Shown here piece by piece: positions 5,598 to 6,277 of a stretch of DNA of 6,277 nt. The DNA comes from JBNKFQ01 sp050289385 (GTDB lineage Bacteria; Pseudomonadota; Gammaproteobacteria; Pseudomonadales; Porticoccaceae). Both the position numbers and the translations under genes were made by a program. Location: assembly GCA_050289385.1 (NCBI GenBank), contig JBNKFQ010000157.1, positions 1 to 6,277 of the forward strand. The letters run 5' to 3'. Under the pieces are notes generated by a model. It worked only from the letters and a program-made list of their open reading frames with translations, was not told where the DNA came from and did not search any database. Positions within the stretch are counted from its first letter, which is position 1. Every line of letters begins with the position of its first letter.

Positions 5598-6277
5598 TCA
5601 GAATCTATACGAAATATTCATACCAACAGTACGTGGGCGCAGGCGATAGGCGGTGGTTGTCGGAAATGAGTTCACCCAGGTAATGTCATCCTCGTTGGTC
5701 AGGTTTTTTACAAACAGATCAAGGTCCAGATTACCCAGGTTAATACCTCCCTTTAAGTGGAGCTGACCAAAGCCTCCAGAAGAGGGAACCGTATTGTCCT
5801 GATCAATAAACGTCTCAAACTCGCTTAAATAAGCGTAGTCGACGCGCGCAAAGGCATCATAGCCTGCAAAACTGAAAGCGTATTCCAGACCAGCACTGAG
5901 ATTGAAGTCAGCCGAGCCGGGCAAGTCATCGCCCTTGCTTCCCAGTTCTGGCTGATCTTTCGCCAGCCTGGATTCGTTGTGTGAAGCGCTGAAATCAAGC
6001 AGTATGCTGTCTGTCAAATGCCAGCGGGCTTCCAGTTCAACCCCTTCCGACACCGATTCGCCGGCATTTACAGTAGTACCGTCGATTTGCGTACCCGCTG
6101 TGAAATTAAAAAGTCCCACATCTATCGGCAAACCCTCCCAGTTGATTCGGTAAAGCGCGGCATTAAGAATGAGTCGGTTGTCAGCAAAGGTTCCTTTGAA
6201 ACCCAACTCGAAGTTCTCGAGGGTATCCGGGTCAGTCTGGTCGCGAATCGGTACCTTGGCGCCATCTGCCGCCACCG
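5598..6277 (-). CDS. TonB-dependent receptor 2, C-terminal part of the beta barrel (5' end beyond window)
   Basis: About 226 codons of the end of a second TonB-dependent receptor, closing with the outer-membrane signature MNISYRF and TGA at 5598-5600. It aligns along its whole visible length with the last 225 or so residues of the receptor at 431-3073, sharing TDPDTLENFELG, KGDDLPGSADFNLSAGLEY (19 identical residues) and AYRLRPRT. It is therefore a paralogue, presumably from gene duplication. The frame stays open to the window edge, and the GTG at 6275 is an internal valine, not a start. The plug, STN domain (if any) and promoter are outside. The loops differ in places (the first receptor has VALACGTG where this one has VGLFNFTAG), so the ligand may differ. 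It sits on the same strand as fecI, about 680 bp upstream of the fecI start, and may belong to the same regulon. Confidence 0.92.
   Translation of the reverse strand, partial: VAADGAKVPIRDQTDPDTLENFELGFKGTFADNRLILNAALYRINWEGLPIDVGLFNFTAGTQIDGTTVNAGESVSEGVELEARWHLTDSILLDFSASHNESRLAKDQPELGSKGDDLPGSADFNLSAGLEYAFSFAGYDAFARVDYAYLSEFETFIDQDNTVPSSGGFGQLHLKGGINLGNLDLDLFVKNLTNEDDITWVNSFPTTTAYRLRPRTVGMNISYRF

Overview
The window looks like part of a gammaproteobacterial chromosome. A Cellvibrio-like or related marine/soil Pseudomonadales lineage is plausible, but this is an inference from protein style only. It holds the 3' end of an elongation factor G gene on the + strand. On the - strand it carries a complete cell-surface signalling unit: an ECF sigma factor of the FecI family, an anti-sigma/transducer of the FecR family, and a TonB-dependent outer-membrane receptor with an N-terminal signalling (STN) domain. 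At the right edge is the 3' end of a second, paralogous TonB-dependent receptor.

Layout by region: 1-278 (+) EF-G C-terminus. 279-430 is a convergent intergenic stretch with a + strand terminator and a 10-bp hairpin for the - strand gene. 431-3073 (-) is the receptor. 3074-3184 holds the receptor promoter and leader. 3185-4297 (-) is fecR. 4298-4359 is a gap made largely of three degenerate 15-bp units. 4360-4920 (-) is fecI. 4921-5016 holds the fecI promoters. 5017-5597 is a gene-free stretch of about 580 bp rich in CAA repeats and inverted repeats. 5598-6277 (-) is the end of receptor 2.

Expected logic, from the Fec/Fpv paradigm: the receptor binds a ligand at the outer membrane, its periplasmic STN domain contacts the FecR C-terminus, FecR signals across the inner membrane, and FecI transcribes the receptor gene. 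The sequence supports this. The same 35-bp bipartite motif (GGGGGTG, 14 bases, then TCACTCGTTGRAAG) lies upstream of both the receptor and fecI with identical internal spacing, so the sigma factor probably also activates its own gene. The ligand is unknown.

The least ordinary part is 5017-5597. On the + strand it has three AANAANAA (Hfq/Crc-type) sites about 33 nt apart, followed by a hairpin with a duplicated left arm and a T-rich tail. This could be a small RNA. A CACAACAT segment in it would pair with the repeat-rich fecI-fecR junction of the mRNA. This is a hypothesis, not a demonstrated gene.
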